DNA of 64,000 bases from DAOUJI01 sp965197415 (GCA_965197415.1 OZ240207.1:620001-684000), one strand, 5' to 3'; counted from the stretch's first letter, positions 15,887 to 24,881 are shown. The notes: a model not told the origin generated them from the letters alone. Numbers and translations: made by a program.

Positions 15887-17029
15887 GTGATCGATCACTC
15901 AAAGGGATCTGACCGAAGAGATATGATGGAAGAGGCCCGGCCAGCAGAGAAGGGGTTCTGGCATAGCGTCGGAACAATTGTTGCGGTTGCTGCAAGTTGG
16001 GTTTTCCTATCTGTAGTCCTCGCCGTGGCATTTACGATAGTGGCCATCGAACGGACATCACTCGGTCCGCTATTCGTACCCAACATCTTAAAGGCTTGGA
16101 CCTTGGCATGCCTGGCTGGAACATTCTTGACAGTCCTGCTGGAACGTCATAAAGCCAATCAAACCAAGCCTTCGAAGGGGAACCAGCTCACCAGAAGACA
16201 AGCTGTCGTGTTAGTCGTCGTGGGGCTAATTGTGATTCCGGCGATTCTCGGAGTTGGCACGCTGAAGCGGGAGTTCGAGGAGCACAGAAACGCACAAACG
16301 GCCGAAGTAGCGAAGAACAGGTTCGCTGTTGCTATGTATTCAGGCATGGGGCCTGAGTTCGAGCTAGAAGCTGTGAACCAGACATTGAAAGAACTGGAGG
16401 ACAGCTTTCAACGTCTGCGACATACCTGGGTGTTCCCCGAAACCGTTGACAAGATCAGCGTGTGGCTCCTGAGAAATCTGCAAGACTACCAGTCGACTAC
16501 CGGCAAACAGGACGCGGCCGGCCATGCATTCTGCCCCTCAGAGTTTGGTCCAGTAATCGTCATCCCATTGGAAAAAGCACCAACCGCTGCGGCCGACGAC
16601 AACTTCAGCCGGACACCAATGCACGAAATGGTCCATGCACTGATGTGCCAGAGCCTCGGTGAGGAGGCCTTCTACGCAGTACCAAGATGGTTCCACGAAG
16701 GAACGGCAGAACGGTACGAGATGGAGGGTTTCCTCAGAATCATGCCGAGAGTAGAAAAGAGAGCGTTGCTGTGGCTCAATAGGCACCGCCTTATGGCACC
16801 AGACGGGTTCTGCGCCATGCGGCTTGGCGCAACGGACGTGCTGGAACGCGCGCGCTTCTACGAGACTTCTAGGGAATTTGTTGGCTCACTAGAAACAAGT
16901 CACGGTCTAGACGCTCTCAACCTAATCTTGGATGATGTCAGGGCAGGAACAACGTTCAATGAGAGCATGGAGCGGAGGCTTGGAGGAAGCTGCAGCGAAC
17001 TGTACTCGAGGTGGAAAGGCAGCTTCTAG
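15887..17029 (+). CDS. Membrane-anchored gluzincin-like HExxH peptidase
   Basis: 380 residues from a GTG; an ATG at 15923 is equally plausible because no clear ribosome-binding site decides. Three hydrophobic segments occupy the N-terminal 130 residues (IVAVAASWVFLSVVLAVAF; AWTLACLAGTFLTVLL; AVVLVVVGLIVIPAIL). The following domain has HEMVHALMC and, 20-30 residues later, WFHEGTAERYE, the zinc helix and glutamate pattern of peptidase-MA-like gluzincins. It probably acts outside the membrane or at its surface. It follows the E1 gene by 39 bp on the same strand and is the last gene before the recombinase scars, so it may be part of the same cargo. Confidence 0.6.
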   Translation: MIDHSKGSDRRDMMEEARPAEKGFWHSVGTIVAVAASWVFLSVVLAVAFTIVAIERTSLGPLFVPNILKAWTLACLAGTFLTVLLERHKANQTKPSKGNQLTRRQAVVLVVVGLIVIPAILGVGTLKREFEEHRNAQTAEVAKNRFAVAMYSGMGPEFELEAVNQTLKELEDSFQRLRHTWVFPETVDKISVWLLRNLQDYQSTTGKQDAAGHAFCPSEFGPVIVIPLEKAPTAAADDNFSRTPMHEMVHALMCQSLGEEAFYAVPRWFHEGTAERYEMEGFLRIMPRVEKRALLWLNRHRLMAPDGFCAMRLGATDVLERARFYETSREFVGSLETSHGLDALNLILDDVRAGTTFNESMERRLGGSCSELYSRWKGSF

Positions 17030-17104
17030 GATGTAGCCCTGGTCTCCTTGCGCCTGGGGTCCTCTGTCACCCAAAACCAGTTCGCCCTTGAAGTCTCCGT
17101 AGAT

Positions 17105-17158
17105 TTACAGGCTCCCCAGCCACAATTCGAAGACGGTTCTGTCTATCGTCAAAATAGG
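17105..17158 (-). pseudogene. Vestigial 3' end of a large serine recombinase gene (scar 2)
   Basis: The minus strand encodes PILTIDRTVFELWLGSL and TAA, nearly the same 17 residues as scar 1 and alignable with TVDTTIFEMWLGNL in the intact recombinase. Bases 17133-17161 match 870-898 in scar 1 exactly (29 bp, same orientation). The two copies therefore form direct repeats around the region 900-17100. Confidence 0.7.
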
Positions 17159-17207
17159 CCCGCAAGAAGGGACTCGAACAATCCGTGAGGATCACGGGGC
17201 TAGGGGA

Positions 17208-17261
17208 TCACAGGCCCCCAAGCCATAGTTCGAAGATGGTACTAGCTTCAGTGCACGGTGG
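17208..17261 (-). pseudogene. Vestigial 3' end of a large serine recombinase gene (scar 3)
   Basis: The minus strand encodes PPCTEASTIFELWLGGL and TGA, which fits PPTHTVDTTIFEMWLGNL of the intact recombinase better upstream than scars 1 and 2 do, with one gap. It is a separate remnant, only 50 bp from scar 2, in the same orientation. Confidence 0.6.
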
Positions 17262-17355
17262 TTGGGGTAGGGCTGATTCGAATGGGCAACGCCCCGAAGT
17301 GCGGTCTCGTCCTCCAGTCTGCCCTATTGGAAATCTGAAGACTCTGAGGGCCTAA

Positions 17356-18192
17356 GTGTCCATTCAGATAGACTACAACGACCCCCGGTACGCCCAGGCC
17401 GCCGCCGAGATTCTGCGGCGGCACGATGCTGGCGAGCCCGAGGCGAACATCACCAGCGCAGTTCGTGATTTCCTTATCCTCACGGGCCTCGTGCGGGCCG
17501 ATGAGATCGTTGAAGAGAACCCGCCCGCCCAAGGTTCGCGCCGCGCCGTGGACCTCGCCGCCCTCGACACGTTTATAGAGTTCAAGCGCAGGATTGGCAC
17601 CGCGGGAGGCTTCAACCCCAATGCCGAGTACGTGCAGCAACTCGACGACTACCTGGAGCAGTCAGAGAAACAAGGCCGCATGCGCATGGGCATCCTCACC
17701 GACGGCAAGCGATGGCTGCTGCGCTGGCCCAACGCTGGTCCGGTCAGGACGGCTCTGCCCTACGCCTTCACGTTGGAGGACGCAGACCGCTGGATCACCC
17801 TCTTCGAATGGCTCCGCGACCATGCTCTCTCCGCAGAGGTAGATAAGCAGCCGTCCTGCTCTGCCTTCGCACAGCACTTCGGCCCAACGGCCCCATCGTA
17901 TGAGCGGGACATAGCGGCCCTCAAGGGCCTCTACGACCAGCACGCTGACTCCAGCACCATCAGAGTCAAGAGGCAACTGTGGGAGAACCTGCTTACGGCC
18001 GCCCTGGGCGAGATTGCTAGGTCCAGCGTTCAACTGGACGACCTGTTCGTCCGGCATACCTACCTGAGTGCTGTCATCGGCATGGTGGTCCAAGCGTCCT
18101 TCGGCGGCGACGTTAGGCGCTTGGCTGAGAACGACCCCGCTGACCTGCTCTTGGGCCGCGACTTCCAGAGCAAACCCGCGCCCGGCGGGTAG
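17356..18192 (+). pseudogene. Truncated N-terminal part of a type IIG-like restriction-modification enzyme
   Basis: 278 residues from a GTG without visible ribosome-binding site. The sequence has a PD-(D/E)XK motif typical of the nuclease half of fused restriction-methylation enzymes: AVDLAALDTFIEFKRRIG, with Asp...Glu-x-Lys, then GILTDGKRWLLRWP. It continues into LWENLLTAALGE and YLSAVIGMVVQASF, the helical connector that precedes the N6-methyltransferase domain in full-length proteins, then ends at LLLGRDFQSKPAPGG and a stop. The methyltransferase and specificity domains are absent. Full-length relatives are around 1000 residues or more, so this is a fragment left at an element junction. 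Confidence 0.65.
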
Positions 18193-18413
18193 GCGGAAGC
18201 TTCGACCAAGGCCACCCCGCGCTGAGCCTCGCAACCGTTGATTCCACCGACCTGGTATCTGTGGCATGGGGCACACCCACAAGCACTGTCCTAACCGCAG
18301 GGGTGGCGCCCGGCACTCGCGCTGTATGATACTAGCGTCACAGTATAATCATTGAATCGTAGCTGACGCGTGGATGACATACGTCTGGAAATCTAATGAG
18401 GGCAGGTTGAGAT

Positions 18414-19200
18414 ATGGGGCAGCCAATAGAGCCAAAAGTTTTCTTGATCGGTGAATCTAAGGTCAACAAAGAGGGCCTTCATTCACTCTTTCAACACCTA
18501 GGGGTCCCCGAATGGGCATCTGATGCGCCGTCTGATGTCGAACTGTTGTGCGAGGTCTTCGGTAGGGCCTGCTACCGGTCATTTGGTACGGAATTGAATC
18601 CGAATATTACCACGGTCAGGAAGTCCAACGAGACCTATTTGGCCAATATCATCGAGAAGGGTGATGGCTCTGTTCTCGAACATGGCGTAGCCAATTTCTT
18701 TATAGCAGAACGTCAGTAGGGTGTTCACTCATGAGTTGGTTAGACACCGGGTTGGTGTTGCGATCTCCCAGGAGTCTCTGCGGTTCGTTCGCCTCACAGA
18801 TCTCGATTGGTATGCACCGGTGTGCATCCAAGAGTCCCCGGAAGCTATGACCATCTTTGCCCGTACCATGGAGGACCTTGGCAGGTTGCAACAAGAGCTA
18901 GCAGACTTATTCGGACTAGACCAGGGGGCGTCTTTCGAGGAGAAGAAGGAGATAACCTCGGCGATGCGCCGAATAGCACCGCTAGGGCTCGCTACGAACA
19001 TTGGATGGTCCTGCAACATGAGAACCCTACGTCACGTCATAGAACAACGAACCGCACCCTGGGCCGAGGAAGAGATTAGAGTGGTATTCGGCGAAATCGC
19101 TAAGATTGCGACCCGCCAATGGCCAAACTTGTTCGGGGATTATAGGGTAGAAATGGAGGGGGGTCTAGCGACCTACGTTACTGAGAACAAGAAAGTCTAA
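18414..19200 (+). pseudogene. thyX: ThyX, flavin-dependent thymidylate synthase, with a single frameshift
   Basis: The first part (18414-18719) ends at FFIAERQ and TAG; the second resumes one base later with VFTHELVRHR and continues to 19200. Removing T18717 gives ...FIAERQRVFTHELVRHR..., which aligns without gap to the family pattern (FxIxxxSRVFTHExVRHR). The signature RHRVGVAISQESLRF contains the FAD/dUMP-binding arginines. ThyX methylates dUMP to dTMP. The gene is otherwise complete at about 260 residues. Either it was inactivated recently or the base is a sequencing error. Confidence 0.75.
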
Positions 19201-19216
19201 GGCAGATCCTGCTCTA

Positions 19217-20398
19217 CTAAGATACCCGGCTGGGTGTGTCAGCCATCTTGGGGTCGCCATTTTTTCTCATCATCGTAGCTGCCCGTCTTGCCCGACGATT
19301 CGCAGCAAGCAAGGCTTGGGCCACGGCTTGTGCAAGCTTCGGAGGCACCGCATCTGCCACTTGCTGCTGCTGAAACCCTATTGAACCAAGAAAAACGTAA
19401 TCATCCGGAAACGATTGTATACGAGCCGCTTCACGCACCGAAAGTCCTCTATCTTGGGAAGGGTGTATGAGCATGTTTTTCCTGAAATTCCCGATCACTT
19501 TGGAAGGCTCGTCCCACCTGAGCCGGTAGTATATGCCGGTGTGGCATCTACTAGCATCAGTGTAATTCTTCATTAGCCTTGATGGTATTGAGGACCAATT
19601 TCCGCCCGGGGGGACGAGAGGGTAGCGAGCGACCACAGCTTCACTGTTTCGCGTGACCAAATTCCCCTGCAGGGCGTGGAAATCACAGTTAGCCCTCATT
19701 TCGGCCTGGTACGCACTGAGCCGACCATCCTGCGGTGGATATGTCAGGTAATCGACGTCAGCCCCGTTCGGAAGCACAGCAAGGTCTTCGATCGCTTCTC
19801 TAACGTTTACAAGCGGTAACTTGTCCACGCCGTGGGACGGTTTAGGCATTTGAATTGTTAGACCGAGACGATTCCCGACGATGAATAGACGCCGGCGATG
19901 CTGGGGGACTCCATGGTCTGCCGCATTGAGCGACGCATAATTCAATTCATATCCTAAGTTTACAATGGCCGCAACGATTTGTTCAAGGATTGCTCCTTTT
20001 GCCACGGTCTTTATTCCGTTGACATTCTCGAGCACAAACCACGCTGGCTGCATCACGGCCAAGAATCTAACGAACTCACGATACATGTGATTTCGCGGGT
20101 TCGAAGGCGTTCGAGTTCGCTTGTTGGACTCAGAGAAACCCTGGCACGGTGGCCCTCCTATCAGAGCCGTGAGGTCCCCAGGGCGGAGAGCTAGCCTAGT
20201 CAAGCATTCATGAGGGTCTAGGCCACGTATATCCTCCCTAAGCAAGACGGTATTGGGGTGGTTGCGTGAATAGGTCTCTGCGGCGTGCTCGTCTTGTTCT
20301 ACAGCAAGGGCTACGGAGAATCCAGCTCGCTCAAACCCTTTGCTTAATCCACCTGCTCCCGCGAACAGGTCAATGGCCAGCGGTGCAGGTCGACTCAT
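19217..20398 (-). CDS. DNA cytosine-5 methyltransferase
   Basis: 393 residues from the ATG at 20398; a GTG at 20407 is the alternative start. Conserved C5-MTase motifs appear in order: motif I DLFAGAGGLSKGF (residues 10-22), motif IV GGPPCQGFS with catalytic Cys85, motif VI FVLENVNG, motif VIII QHRRRLFIVGN, and motif X VADAVPPKLAQAVAQ near the C-terminus. The target-recognition region between VIII and IX is short. No cognate restriction endonuclease or vsr gene is next to it; it may be a solitary modification enzyme or protect DNA against the neighbouring HD/ATPase triad. Confidence 0.9.
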   Translation of the reverse strand: MSRPAPLAIDLFAGAGGLSKGFERAGFSVALAVEQDEHAAETYSRNHPNTVLLREDIRGLDPHECLTRLALRPGDLTALIGGPPCQGFSESNKRTRTPSNPRNHMYREFVRFLAVMQPAWFVLENVNGIKTVAKGAILEQIVAAIVNLGYELNYASLNAADHGVPQHRRRLFIVGNRLGLTIQMPKPSHGVDKLPLVNVREAIEDLAVLPNGADVDYLTYPPQDGRLSAYQAEMRANCDFHALQGNLVTRNSEAVVARYPLVPPGGNWSSIPSRLMKNYTDASRCHTGIYYRLRWDEPSKVIGNFRKNMLIHPSQDRGLSVREAARIQSFPDDYVFLGSIGFQQQQVADAVPPKLAQAVAQALLAANRRARRAATMMRKNGDPKMADTPSRVS

Positions 20399-20536
20399 TA
20401 TCCGCACTTTGGATTATTGGCAAAGCACCTTGTCCGCCCATGTGCCACTGCGTTGACGTGAAATTCTCTCCTTTTGTTCAATAATGGATCGCCATATTCA
20501 GTCGACAGTACCGAGATTAAGCGCCTAACGGTGGAA

Positions 20537-21535
20537 TTATTCACCTGTAGTCGCCCCTGAGGGATGGAGTTCATAGATGAATAGGTCTTCTGCGCCCGAC
20601 GAGTAGCTATCTGTGTTGTATTCTCCAGGGAGACAATAGGCGAGTTGAATTTCAGTGTGTAAATCAGCGAACAGGTAGGCTGCGATGGTCGAGAGTTTAG
20701 TGCTCATCGGGGCCAAGACCAGATTCGACGAAGTCACCCGGGGTCCTAACTCCAGCTCAAGCGATGCCAGACAATCTCCCACATTATTCGCGGGAAAGTG
20801 AAATCTCACAACATCACTCCTCAATGAGATCTCCCTTTGCTCTAGCAAATTTCGGTTCAAAAACTCCTCGTTGGTGGGCGGGCTGCCGATTCCCAGAAAG
20901 ACCACGCTTGGCTCATGCTCCTCAATAATCTTGTACACTCGATCGGGTTCGAACCCCGAGAGCACTGCCAATACCGTTTGGCGATTCGCGAGTTGAATTC
21001 CAGGAAAGCCGACAACCGAGCGGACTTCATGAAATCCGCGACTTAACCATTCTCCATGTTGGGCAGGCGACACGTAAATCAAACGAATCTTGGCTTGAGG
21101 GTAAGTGTCCCGGAGAATCGCGAGGCTGACGATCAATGCTTCCCGATTGAAGGTGGTGATATCTAATGTGACCTTTGGCTTGTCCCCAATAGCCCCCTCC
21201 CTTTGGAGAGCTGAACGCAACGACAAGAATTGATCTCTTGCGTCTGACCAACTCCCATCGATAGGTTCCACCACCTCACAATGTTCTTCGAGTTTCGCTT
21301 TTAGTACTCCGAAATTCTTCTCCGCCGGTCCTCCAGGATGTTCGGTCAGAAACTCCCGATTGTAATAAATTAGCCCAAATTTGCATTTATAGCTTTTGGA
21401 CAGGCTGCGAGCTACCGCGGTTGTCCTAGGTTCATAGCTGGCACACGATAAGAATATGTCGTCCGGTGTCCCTTCAACTTGCCCGTTTAAGCCACCTAGA
21501 GATTTCATTTCAGCGACCGAGATCCGTAAAGTCAT
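20537..21535 (-). CDS. Unrecognised protein, third gene of the HD/ATPase triad
   Basis: 332 residues; ATG 6 bp after the ATPase stop, with GAGTAGGG as ribosome-binding site. The N-terminal half has alternating strands and helices (DDIFLSCASYEPRTTAVA, then VTLDITTFNREALIVSLAILRD, KIRLIYVSPAQHGEW) that look like a Rossmann-type alpha/beta fold, perhaps a nucleotide- or ligand-binding sensor. The second half has SVVFLGIGSPPTNEEFL. I do not recognise the family. In a co-translated triad it could be the sensor or the effector. No transmembrane segment is seen. Confidence 0.5.
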   Translation of the reverse strand: MTLRISVAEMKSLGGLNGQVEGTPDDIFLSCASYEPRTTAVARSLSKSYKCKFGLIYYNREFLTEHPGGPAEKNFGVLKAKLEEHCEVVEPIDGSWSDARDQFLSLRSALQREGAIGDKPKVTLDITTFNREALIVSLAILRDTYPQAKIRLIYVSPAQHGEWLSRGFHEVRSVVGFPGIQLANRQTVLAVLSGFEPDRVYKIIEEHEPSVVFLGIGSPPTNEEFLNRNLLEQREISLRSDVVRFHFPANNVGDCLASLELELGPRVTSSNLVLAPMSTKLSTIAAYLFADLHTEIQLAYCLPGEYNTDSYSSGAEDLFIYELHPSGATTGE

Positions 21536-21541
21536 GATACC

Positions 21542-23368
21542 CTACTCTGCATCCGTGAGAATAAAGAGGGGAGGCTGATTGGTTTCAGATGGATCCTCCT
21601 GTCTGAGGCGCAAGCGAACGAATTGTTCAGGATCTTTGATGGCTATTTCCAAGTGTTCGGGAAGCAATGATATCCGTCCCTCAAATCCAGTAGGATCCAA
21701 TACTAGAACTGGGCACAAGCGCCGATTTAGAACATACCAAAACTCCCGGCCCCCACCTTCTTTGGAGCTATATGTGCGCAACTGGAAATAGTGATAACGG
21801 ACGCCAATATCGAGTGCGCTTTGCACGTCTGATGATACCCGACCCCTTATTGTAAAAGAGAATACGCGGGCTTCACGGGAAGTAGGGTCATGCAATCTCT
21901 CGTAGAACAAGCGCCCTAGTGAATTTACTAAGGTCACTAAGGAATCTACGTGAGCCCATTCTTGGGTCGGGAGATCTTTCCGAATGATTACCGGTTTTGA
22001 CAGGAAAAACTCCTCCGAATATTTAAATAGGACATCGGTCTGCGTCCGAGGAGGAATTGACTGGATTGAGCCCACCGAGTTCCCCGCGGAGATTAGTTGA
22101 TCAAACATGAGATAGCATGGCTCGAGAAAGTTTCTCACCACACCGGAAGAAAGGTGCACGATATTTTGGAACCCTGCGTAGCTCTTTCGTTGCTTCATTT
22201 CCCCGAGACGTTGGAACAAGCGAGCCGTAGCGTAACGATAGATGTAGTCTGCCTTTCTCCCTGGTTTGCCTTTAAGCTCCCACTCCTCTCCGGTTGCCTT
22301 TTGTATTGCTTCGAGCAGTTTTTCTTCACCGGGATCGGTCGGGAGAAACTCATCAATCGACTTTGTAGGCACACATGAGAGTTCCAAGCGACGGTCCGAA
22401 ATCAATCGAACTTTCTCTCCGTAGTCAGATTTGGATCTTGTGTACACCTCGTCTGTGTCTATTTCGGAGTAGTCGTGCGGCTGCTCGAGCAAGCCTTCCG
22501 TGGGTGTTAGATAGGTTTCCCAACGACCTGGTTGGCTCGATATCTTTAAACAGAGCGTTGAGTGGTCCCTGTTTGCCAACCAACCATTGACGATTCTCTG
22601 TTGTGCCTGAGTTAACCTATCAGCATCATCAAGAAAAATGAAAATTGGGCGTGCGTTAAGCCCGGTTATTTGCTGCACGGATTTTATGAAGGGCAATAAA
22701 AAGTCATGGTAGCCGGTTGTTGTTCCTTCATATTGCGCCTGCTCACCCCGAAGAGCGTTCCCCCTTAAATACCTGCTAATGTGGGTGTTCTCACTGGAAA
22801 TGATGTTTTGAAGGTATTCCAGCGGGTTGACATTCGCGCCTTCATCCGCAAGCACCTCCTCAAACCCCGGAACTGTTGGCGAAGGATCCAGAAGCCTGAG
22901 AGCACGCCTAACGAATAATTTTAGATTCTCAGAGTCGAAATAATCGTCTGGGAACTGTGAAAGGAGGCAGTACAACACTCGGTCGGCGATTAGCATATTC
23001 AGCATATGCTCGGTCATTACCGCTGCGGCGTTGTCGGACATCAACCTCAGGTCCGTTTTGTTAATTTGTCCTTCTTTGCACGGGCAATAAATGCCGAGGA
23101 AGGATTCAATGTTTTCGAAATACTCCCGACAACCACCAGATGCAATGAACTGGCAACCTGCTTCTAGGTACCTGAACATCATGCTTTTCCCTGATCCGCG
23201 AGACCCCCATAGGAACGTGTGTTTCTGTTCTTTCAGAACTTGCACCCTCGTATGCTCTGGGACGAAAAGCTTGACCAGAAGTGCCCAAGACAACTTCTCA
23301 GGGCTCTCTACGCCAAAGGGATTCTGGGGCAACATTTCGTCTGCTCTTGTTTCGACCGACATGCTCAT
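21542..23368 (-). CDS. ORC/CDC6-like AAA/STAND P-loop ATPase
   Basis: 608 residues. The first ATG overlaps the HD gene's stop (ATGA); a second in-frame ATG 6 nt on is better spaced from AGGAG. Walker A is WGSRGSGKS (residues 54-62) and Walker B IFIFLDDADRL (around 245), followed by a sensor-1-like strand LCLKISS. The C-terminal 250 residues contain winged-helix-like and unassigned regions. Such ATPases act as switches in defence systems, sensing an invader and activating a partner. The tight coupling with an HD protein and the unknown third gene suggests one complex. Confidence 0.65.
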   Translation of the reverse strand: MSMSVETRADEMLPQNPFGVESPEKLSWALLVKLFVPEHTRVQVLKEQKHTFLWGSRGSGKSMMFRYLEAGCQFIASGGCREYFENIESFLGIYCPCKEGQINKTDLRLMSDNAAAVMTEHMLNMLIADRVLYCLLSQFPDDYFDSENLKLFVRRALRLLDPSPTVPGFEEVLADEGANVNPLEYLQNIISSENTHISRYLRGNALRGEQAQYEGTTTGYHDFLLPFIKSVQQITGLNARPIFIFLDDADRLTQAQQRIVNGWLANRDHSTLCLKISSQPGRWETYLTPTEGLLEQPHDYSEIDTDEVYTRSKSDYGEKVRLISDRRLELSCVPTKSIDEFLPTDPGEEKLLEAIQKATGEEWELKGKPGRKADYIYRYATARLFQRLGEMKQRKSYAGFQNIVHLSSGVVRNFLEPCYLMFDQLISAGNSVGSIQSIPPRTQTDVLFKYSEEFFLSKPVIIRKDLPTQEWAHVDSLVTLVNSLGRLFYERLHDPTSREARVFSFTIRGRVSSDVQSALDIGVRYHYFQLRTYSSKEGGGREFWYVLNRRLCPVLVLDPTGFEGRISLLPEHLEIAIKDPEQFVRLRLRQEDPSETNQPPLFILTDAE

Positions 23369-24378
23369 TCTCCTGTCGGTATGTTCTCAGGAGTCCAATG
23401 AGGCTTTTCCTCAAAAAATGCATTGAAAACATCAATCTTCGGATATCTTCCTGTAGCGAGTCCAGATGCTGCGAGAATCACATTGTCGTCGTAGCCGACA
23501 AGCTCAGAAGTTCCATCTAATAGCTTCATTCTCAACTCAATAGCGCGAATCTGGCAGTACTCGCGAAATTCCTGCCCACAATATGCCAACTCATTATTCA
23601 TTTTCTCTAATCTTGAAATAATGTATTGAATCACCGCAATGGTACCGTCTCTTGCGGCGTACCTATCGCACTCTGGTGGGCAAGAATGCCGTCTGAGAGC
23701 TACTTGTCTGTCGACTTCGACGGTAACTACAACAAATTCACGCCTCGGGTCCGCCCTGGAAGCAGCAATGCAACTGGCATACTCCCAATAGATTTGACTA
23801 TCAGCAGGGACAGCCCCGTCTTCTAACAGTGAAGCGCTAATACGAGTCCGGTTCTCAGAAATCTCGTCCGCAAACCTTACGACCGCAGCCAGAGCTTTCG
23901 GTTTCACGGTATATGTTTCATTTTTGGTGGAGTAGTCTTGCACGTGCCCAGGGATGGATAGACCATCCTGTCCCCCATGGGCCTTCGCGATGTCGGTAAC
24001 AAGCTTTTGGATTGTTACATCGGGAAACCCCAGTCTCCTGATTTGATCAATCATGCTCCCGGAACGTGCAGCGTGATCGGGGCGCCCGTGCACCATCGCA
24101 GCATCGTGCCAGAGAATCGCGCAAAGTAACAGGAATAGGTCGAGGTTCGTTAAATTCTCAACCGTTCCTGAAAGCATCTCGCTAGCGGAGCGAATCACGC
24201 TCTGTATGTGGTTTGCCCCATGGTCCGTAAAGAAAGGACAATTAGCCTGAATCCACGGGTAATACTCGCTGTCTAGGTATGATTTTATGGTGGAATATCG
24301 GTTCCAGAAGTCCTGGCCGTCTCCTCCGGCCGCAGACCGACTTTCTAACTCTGTCTCCAGTGACCTAGTCTCCATCAT
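23365..24378 (-). CDS. HD-domain phosphohydrolase-like protein
   Basis: 337 residues from the ATG at 24378; a TTG at 24387 after AAAGG is possible. The HD signature is visible: FTDHGANHIQSVI (residues about 51-63), then LLLCAILWHDAAMVHGR with the His-Asp pair, then a later ADEISENRTR. The arrangement is close to HD domains that hydrolyse nucleotides or cyclic nucleotides. It is the first gene of the triad with the ATPase and the unknown protein. It may be the enzymatic effector, for example depleting nucleotides on infection; this is inference. Confidence 0.65.
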   Translation of the reverse strand: MMETRSLETELESRSAAGGDGQDFWNRYSTIKSYLDSEYYPWIQANCPFFTDHGANHIQSVIRSASEMLSGTVENLTNLDLFLLLCAILWHDAAMVHGRPDHAARSGSMIDQIRRLGFPDVTIQKLVTDIAKAHGGQDGLSIPGHVQDYSTKNETYTVKPKALAAVVRFADEISENRTRISASLLEDGAVPADSQIYWEYASCIAASRADPRREFVVVTVEVDRQVALRRHSCPPECDRYAARDGTIAVIQYIISRLEKMNNELAYCGQEFREYCQIRAIELRMKLLDGTSELVGYDDNVILAASGLATGRYPKIDVFNAFFEEKPHWTPENIPTGE

Positions 24379-24516
24379 TGATGCCAATCTGCCTTTGTAT
24401 ATTCAAATCCGTATCCTGCCAGCGTACGGCAATTATCGCTTCCGGCACGAAGGCGGTCAATCAGCCTCAGTCTTCTACTCAAGGTAAGGTATGGAGGGCT
24501 AATTGACTCGGGGGAG

Positions 24517-24842
24517 TCAACTTAGCGTCGGCTCTTCCCATTCCCCCCCAAACGGCTTGATTCTGGTAAATTCCCCTATGGCCTCGGTCTCCAACTCCAT
24601 CGCGGAGGTGTAGTGGGCGATCATGGCTTCAGTGCTCCAGCCCATCACCCCCATGATGTGGGCACACCCCGGCGGACCGCGTTGGCGGCTAAGGTACGAC
24701 GGAAGATATGGCAGACATCGACCACCTGGCCTTTGAGCCCGGCGCGGTCTACCAGCCTGATAATATCTCTTCCAATCCTGTCGTAGCTGAGCCTCTGGGC
24801 CTCCCGCTCTTCCGTCACCCACACCCACGGAAAGAGAGTCTA
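24517..24842 (-). pseudogene. Tyrosine recombinase/integrase C-terminal fragment, frameshifted
   Basis: On the minus strand one frame reads LFPWVWVTEEREAQRL, then VVDVCHIFRRTLAANAVRRGVP; after a frameshift near 24663 another frame gives HIMGVMGWSTEAMIAHYTS to a stop at 24517. Together these match the end of a phage-type integrase: HxxR box (HIFR), the GW motif and the tyrosine of HYT. The 5' two thirds, including the first catalytic Arg, are missing; a stop lies directly before LFP. Confidence 0.65.
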
Positions 24843-24881
24843 TGGGACACGCTCCTCTGTTGTCCCATTATCGCTGACGGT

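Larger units (their letters stand above)
17030..17355. other. Non-coding junction carrying two recombinase scars
   Basis: This 326-bp gap contains scar 2 (17105-17158) and scar 3 (17208-17261) about 50 bp apart, with a short inverted repeat ATCCGTGAGGAT between them. No gene is seen. It separates the 16-kb Ubl/helicase cargo from the methyltransferase/ATPase cargo to the right. Confidence 0.65.

Noticed and set aside
17161..17240. tRNA-like remnant with GTTCGAG near the scars
   Set aside because: The putative T-arm stem cannot be paired properly and no acceptor or anticodon arm can be drawn.
18700..18740. Programmed frameshift in thyX
   Set aside because: The site CAG-T-AGG lacks a slippery codon or a plausible re-pairing of the P-site tRNA; a mutation or sequencing error is simpler.
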